Position numbers and translations under genes: made by a program. DNA of 64,000 bases from Heliopora coerulea (taxonomy: Eukaryota; Cnidaria; Anthozoa; Scleralcyonacea; Helioporidae). Of the stretch, positions 58,654 to 64,000 are shown in pieces. The notes under the pieces were generated by a model. That model worked only from the letters and a program-made list of their open reading frames with translations. It ran no database searches and was not told the DNA's origin. Every line of letters begins with the position of its first letter. The first letter of the stretch is position 1. The DNA lies in contig JASJOG010000020.1 of the NCBI GenBank assembly GCA_030142905.1, forward strand, positions 1,055,001 through 1,119,000, given 5' to 3'.

Positions 58654-58893
58654 CAGGCCCGCAGAGAGGGGGGGGGGGCAAGGGGGAGGGCAGATTGCCC
58701 CAGGGCCTCGTACTCTGAAGGGCCTCAGATTGTAAGGGCCTTATTCTTAAAAATTCCTCAAAATGCCTTAAAAGGCGTTAATCCCGAATGAAACTCTTTT
58801 TGGCGCAAAGGCCATAATCTGAAGGTCGGGGGGGGGGGGAGGCTCTGGATGACCACATTGCCCCGGGCCTCGTGTTGCCTCTCTGCGGGCCTG
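58654..58893. mobile_element. hAT MITE with perfect 8-bp target-site duplication
   Basis: Terminal inverted repeats CAGGCCCGCAGAGAGG match exactly over 16 bp. Both flanks are CTGAGGTA (58646-58653 and 58894-58901), the 8-bp duplication made by hAT transposases. At 240 bp it is non-autonomous. It sits about 345 bp upstream of the five-Ig gene's start codon, in presumptive promoter DNA. Confidence 0.9.
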
Positions 58894-58901
58894 CTGAGGT
58901 A

Positions 58902-61900
58902 AGCACTAGTGAGTTGTCTAAACAAAAGTCCGTTTTGTCCCAATTACCCCCTTGCACTCGAACTAGATCTGTTGTTTCCGTTTGGAGACGGACCTAAACA
59001 CGCACTTACGGGTAATTTCTGTTTGCTTTTATTAAAGAGCGGTTGACGTTTCTGGAGTACACTTGTGTAAAACAATAAAATATAATTAAATCGTGTATTC
59101 GATTGCAAGATAAAACACAACAATCCCTTTCGCGAAGAGAATCTTTCGGGAAAACCATGGAATAAACTTCTCCCCTCTCAGAACGATAATCTACATTGTC
59201 GCAGGCCAGGGAGGTCGCGGGGGGTGATCTCCTCACGTCATGGTCCCCAGGGCATTTCTCCTAAAAAGACCAAATCTGATAAGAAACACATTTGGGAAGG
59301 GGGGTACATTCAGTGAGCATGCATGCAGGTTTGCTCCCGCAAAGACGAAACCCATACAGGGATACTGACAGCCTGTAGATAGTTTCACTTTCTTGTTTTT
59401 AACTTCATATCGTCTTTCTGACGTGGGAGACACAACAGGTTAAAAATCTCATAGTTTCGAAGAAGCATCCCAGATTGCCGAAACATGACTACTCTTTTCT
59501 GAAAATCTGACTGGATGAATTACGCGATAGTGCGTTACAAACTCATATATATATTCTTTTATTTTTCCGAAAGCTTAAAATGGACAATATTGACGACAGC
59601 TCAGTAAAAGAAATCAAAGTAAATGGTGTCAAGGGTGAACGATTCAGGAACTCAAAAATTCACTTTCACTTAACATTGACTCATTTTCATGATAATTTAT
59701 TGTCGGCTTTCTACTATTGTTCAGTGCTTGAACTCCTTGACTGATATGGACTTCTCCTTTAAGATCGCTTAATGATGCCAGAATAAAATGAAAAAAAAAA
59801 AAAAAACAATTAAAGGGTTGATTGAGATCATCATTAACTTCATTGTCCGTGGTCACGTTTGTGATGAATAAAAATGCATGTGATAGCCACGACAAAACGG
59901 ATTTGTGCAAAGATTAGTCAAAGGGCTAATATACCACAATATCGATAAACACTAAGCCGTCCAAATTCCAGACAGAGAAAAGATTTTGAATACTACCTTG
60001 CTATAACTCCAAAACAGAAGCTTGTACTAAGTTGTTACTATAATTTTTCCGCTCAAATCGAAGGAGATACTTTAGATCTTCAAATGGAAATGTTTACCTG
60101 GACTCCGCTTCGAGGAACTTCTGATGCCATCCTGTGTGAGGGCCAAATATCATTATATCAGCTTTACGGTGCTTCTAAACTTGGCAATGTCTCACAATTT
60201 TATTGCGCCATATTTAAATGTTAATAATAATAATGATGAACATGTCGATGATGGTAGATCGTCCAGGTTAGTGTAGTCTTGAGAAAGACAGTTGGTGACT
60301 GACGTTTCGTTGGCCTAGGCGGCGATCATCTTCAGCGTTGAAAAAGAGGTTACCAACATGTACCGATCCTCCCGGGTTCAAACCATTTACTTTAATAATA
60401 ATGAACATAATTCTTTACGTTTATAATAATTTTGACACTTGATGCAGTTCAAACTAGTTCAGCCTGTCCAGCTACATTATCAAAGCGCAAATGAATTGAC
60501 GGTGAAGGCGATTGCAAGCATGCTTCAAATCTTCAACTAAGTTTCAAGTCGATATTAGCAGCTGGAAAATGAGCTGTGTCTGTCACTATGTGGTCTGTCA
60601 AAAACTTGGGTTTCATCCCAACACTTGGATTCAAAAGATTACTAAGGCAGATTTAAAATAAACAACAATCTTTTTAATTCAAATCATTAATAAGTTTTGA
60701 ATTTCATTCCTAAAGTTCAAAGGATAAATTGAAAAAAAAATTTGGCTCAACTTTGGCTGAAATTGCTGTATTTCTTTTTTCAGCAGTAGGAGGACGCCAA
60801 GTTGTAATGTTTATTAACTGATCGATTTATTGCTTAATGCTACCAGAAGAAAAACTACTGAACCTCCTCCCATTCGGGTCCTTAAGATTACCATATATGG
60901 TTTAAACACTATACAAGTCGTTTATGGAAATGGCATGTAACGTCAAAATGCCAAAAGCGAGTCTGCGTGACTGTCGGAAAACAGTTATGCACTGCAAGGA
61001 ATGAGTAATTACGTTTCTGTATTCGCGTTTCTGTAGTTCTTTCTTTACAGCAGACGAAACAAAGTGATTGAAATCTTTCCGAGAGTAAAGCTTTGGATTC
61101 TAATTTTTGTTTTTTCCGATGCCTAACCCCACAACATGTATCTAACAGCAATTCGACGACGTTGACATGAGTGTGATATACATGGACCATGTACTTGTCA
61201 CAATGACAGGGATGTAATTCATCATCTTTGAGTTACAGATTATATTACCAAATATACGCTCTCCTATGAATCATGAACACGCTTAGGCCGATCAGATCTT
61301 TGAATCATAACGAAATTTATACAGAAATTAATAGATGAGTATGTCAATTAAATTGAGGGTCGTTTGAAATGCCGGGAGTACAAACAGGTTCGCAACTGAA
61401 AAAAGTTGGGAATTATTTTCTCCAATTGCTTCTGGATAAAATTTTGAAATTTTTGCCTCGTCTTAAATTCGTGAATTTGTCCCTGATTCTGCTTGATTGG
61501 ATTTCTACGTAGTTAAAAAATATGATTGAAGTACAAAAAAAGGAAGGCAAGGGCAAGCACTCTCAGTGACAGAACTACTCAAAAACTTTAATTATGTGAG
61601 CTTTAATATTCGAATGTACAAAAGGAATCAATCGTCAAACAGGGAGAAAAAAATTGGCTGCTGTTTATTCTTTGGCTTTTTTTGTTTTTTTAATCTTCCT
61701 TGGAATAATCCACTCGTATCTGACATCAGTCGCCTGCCACACAGTGAGGAACGGAAAGGAGGGGTCACCCCTCCCTCACATACATATCGATAACATGTGC
61801 AAGATGTTTTACCCACAGTAACATTGAAATAATAAGTAGAGAAAGCTTAAACGCAGATCGATGTTTACCCTTAGAACACTACAGATAAAACATTGGTTGC

Positions 61901-63337
61901 GCAACCATCAGCCGTTACTATAAGGCAAGCTTATGCAGGCAAATTCTGTTGGAAGACGCTGGGTCAGACTAACCTGCTTGCGTGTGCCTCTGTACGAGAA
62001 AACGGTATCTTTTACTTTCCTTGACGCAAACACGACGCAGGCTATTTTTTGTCTCTTTAACGCGATTTCGCAAGGTCTAATGACGCATTTCCGGTAAGCG
62101 TGAGACGTCTTTAAATGAGACTGTTTTGATGTGAGTAAGCGCATTCGCTTCCCTCGTTGCGAAGATGAATTTGGTATATCGAGGAGTCTTTGTGTACCTT
62201 TTGGTGCAAGTAGCTGTCCGCAGGTAATAAACGGCATAATATTCTTCTGTAAGATTCGTAGATGTATTCATGAACATGCATGAGAAACGCAAGACTAATT
62301 TCTGGTGTTAATAACCAAGCGTTTCAGCAAACATTACTAAATGCGCATTTAACGTGGAACATTCCAGAAAGTCTTTTAGGTATCTTTCTCTATTCTGAGG
62401 CTTCAAACAGTAAGTTGTAATGCTTTCGATAGGTTGAGGGTGCGCGTGCGCTTATGTTGCATTGTTGCCTCTTTACAAAAATTTGACTTACCTTTGTGGA
62501 CTGTTTTATTTTAGTGTGGCTCGTTATAACTTCCTTTATTTGTTTAACCAATGTTCAGACACGATTCTTCAATAAAACGTGCCGAAACCTTTTAACTGTG
62601 CACATTAGGTTTATGCTAGGCAACAAATACACATATAGGAAGTTGGATATCACACTCTGCAAAAAGAATTGAGCAATACAAGGAAAAAATATATGATGCT
62701 ATCGTATTGTAACTTAAAACGTCTGAATGTTTGTGTGCATTTACCCACATGAATAAGATACATTGCAAGCAGCTCGACTGTATGTGACATAAAATATTAC
62801 TTGGCATAAGAATGTATCTGGATATCTATGTTCACCGACATCTTTGGAGATATGGACCGTTATTTCCAGGTTAATTGTAAAACAAAAAATACGTGAGCCA
62901 GATTGATTTTGTATCCAGTTTACAACTGCTCGTTAATCGGACAATTAATGAGTCTGAAGAGTTTAATTAATAGCGCTTCCAGATGGCTTTTTCTGATGTT
63001 CAAGATCATTAACTAAACGGAAGGTAGCAAAAAGCAATAAAACCACCTCAAGTCAAAATATATTTTGATTAGCTTAATGTTTCGTCAGATCTTGCAACAT
63101 GATTGCAATGGGTAAAATTATTTTTAATGAATATGGAGCTAATTAGCAAGACCATATTTTACTTTTTTTCATCCTCCCTCTTTATTGGACTATGATATTG
63201 TTTATTCCTCAGCTTTTCGCTCTCTTAGATCAGTTTATTGTCCGTGATTTGATTCTACTAAACAGCTTTATATTTAAAGTAAATAGTTACCTTACAATAA
63301 ACATTAATCCCAGCATAAAACGCATAATAAAATCATG
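58902..63337. other. Intergenic region upstream of the five-Ig gene
   Basis: No gene is supported. It contains a half-copy of the 20.1-kb foldback family (60259-60370) and an oligo-A run near 59790. Short open frames have no domains. Confidence 0.5.
60259..60370 (-). repeat. Half-copy of the CTGAAGATGA foldback family
   Basis: gatcgtccaggttagtgtag and the following tcttgagaaagac are shared with 20130-20165. On the minus strand CTGAAGATGA (60335-60326) is followed by CGAAACG (60309-60303). The opposing arm is absent. Confidence 0.65.
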
Positions 63338-63583
63338 ACCAATTCAAGTTCGAAATAGAAAGTGTAACCAAATCTAACGTTTCGTTGCTTAACGCGCAAC
63401 CTCTAAAGACGTCGCACGTTAAGAAACGAAACGTTAGATTTGATTAAACTGCGCTATTTCGAACTTGAAATCGTTACGGCCTTAATTACGCTTTCTATGT
63501 TGGCCGTTGGCCAACATAGAAAGTGACCTCTATGACTTAGCATAATCATCGATTTGTTGCCAATCGATGAGTATGCTAAGTCA
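63338..63583. mobile_element. Cluster of three adjacent hairpins
   Basis: A foldback with about 58-bp arms (63338-63396 and 63417-63474, containing acgtttcgtt and aacgaaacgt) is followed by a 15-bp hairpin ctttctatgttggcc with loop gtt (63491-63523). A 22-bp imperfect hairpin (63533-63554 with 63562-63583) comes next. They may be one composite element. No coding sequence. Confidence 0.65.
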
Positions 63584-64000
63584 CAGGAAAACTGTTAACT
63601 GTCACTCCCATTATCATCAACTAACCTGAGCTGAACAGCCAGCATTTTATTATTATTCTTTCTGTTTCTAAATTGGTACCAGAAGAAAGCAATAGCCGTT
63701 CATCCCGTGTATTCTTTTGAATTGTCCCAAAAGTACAAGCCCTAATTGATCTATGTTATTATTTATGTCATTAAATGTTAACTTAAATGTTATCATTAAT
63801 CGCACCTCTCGCAGTGATCTGAATACAGTCACTCTACGGACCATGCAGAACTTTTTATCAGCTCGTATTCACGCAATGGTTGATATAAATCGCATGCTTT
63901 TAGTTTAAAACTCGCTATTTTCATCATTTGGCCACTAAAATCACATGAAATCGTATTCACTCTTCTTAAATTTTTAAAATGATTTCAGCACTGATGGTTT

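Noticed and set aside
60098..60130. Possible first exon on the minus strand (M-A-S-E-V-P-R-S-G-V-Q then GTAAAC)
   Set aside because: The context is suggestive, but no convincing downstream exon was found. Joining to 59764 gives only a 22-residue peptide.

Overview
The window looks like nuclear DNA of an invertebrate animal, most likely an anthozoan cnidarian (a stony coral or relative). This is inferred from the sequence alone: AT-rich DNA, intron-rich genes with GT-AG junctions, TTAGGG-type interstitial arrays, tRNA-derived SINEs, Penelope-like element remains, a hammerhead ribozyme and many small inverted-repeat elements. No species assignment is claimed.

Five protein genes can be supported. 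(1) 1-2202, plus: the 3' half of a medium-chain zinc-type alcohol dehydrogenase, five exons, 5' end outside the window. (2) 9369-10700, plus: an intronless LARP6 (La motif, RRM-like domain, SUZ-C tail) with a TATA box and a perfect CRE upstream. (3) 28507-18539, minus: a ten-exon gene for a GRAM-domain protein of the GRAMD1/2 type. (4) 29335-37334, plus: a nine-exon basigin/neuroplastin-like membrane protein with three Ig domains, a transmembrane helix carrying the family's buried Glu, and a 19-nt microexon in the cytoplasmic tail. (5) 58309-44148, minus: a twelve-exon paralogue with five Ig domains. All splice phases in the four multi-exon models close without a frame break, which is the main support for them.

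Layout: the GRAM gene and the three-Ig gene are divergent, with about 830 bp between start codons, so they may share a promoter region. The three-Ig and five-Ig genes face each other tail to tail across 6.8 kb, and their membrane-proximal Ig domains and exon structures match, which suggests inverted duplication with later gain or loss of Ig domains. If the basigin parallel holds, both encode single-pass surface glycoproteins and the three-Ig protein could act as a transporter chaperone or adhesion molecule.

The rest is largely mobile or simple-sequence DNA. It includes an intact-looking type I hammerhead ribozyme (16751-16797, minus), several large foldback repeats carrying hammerhead-like or Penelope-end-like motifs, hAT-type MITEs (one at 58654-58893 with a perfect 8-bp target duplication), piggyBac-like and unclassified MITEs, a 700-bp polypurine tract filling a GRAM-gene intron, a perfect 33-bp hairpin, duplicated intronic sequence, and a nested insertion whose uninterrupted counterpart is present elsewhere in the window. 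Large parts of 2.2-9.2 kb, 12.9-16.7 kb, 37.3-44.1 kb and 59-63 kb hold no gene I can recognise.
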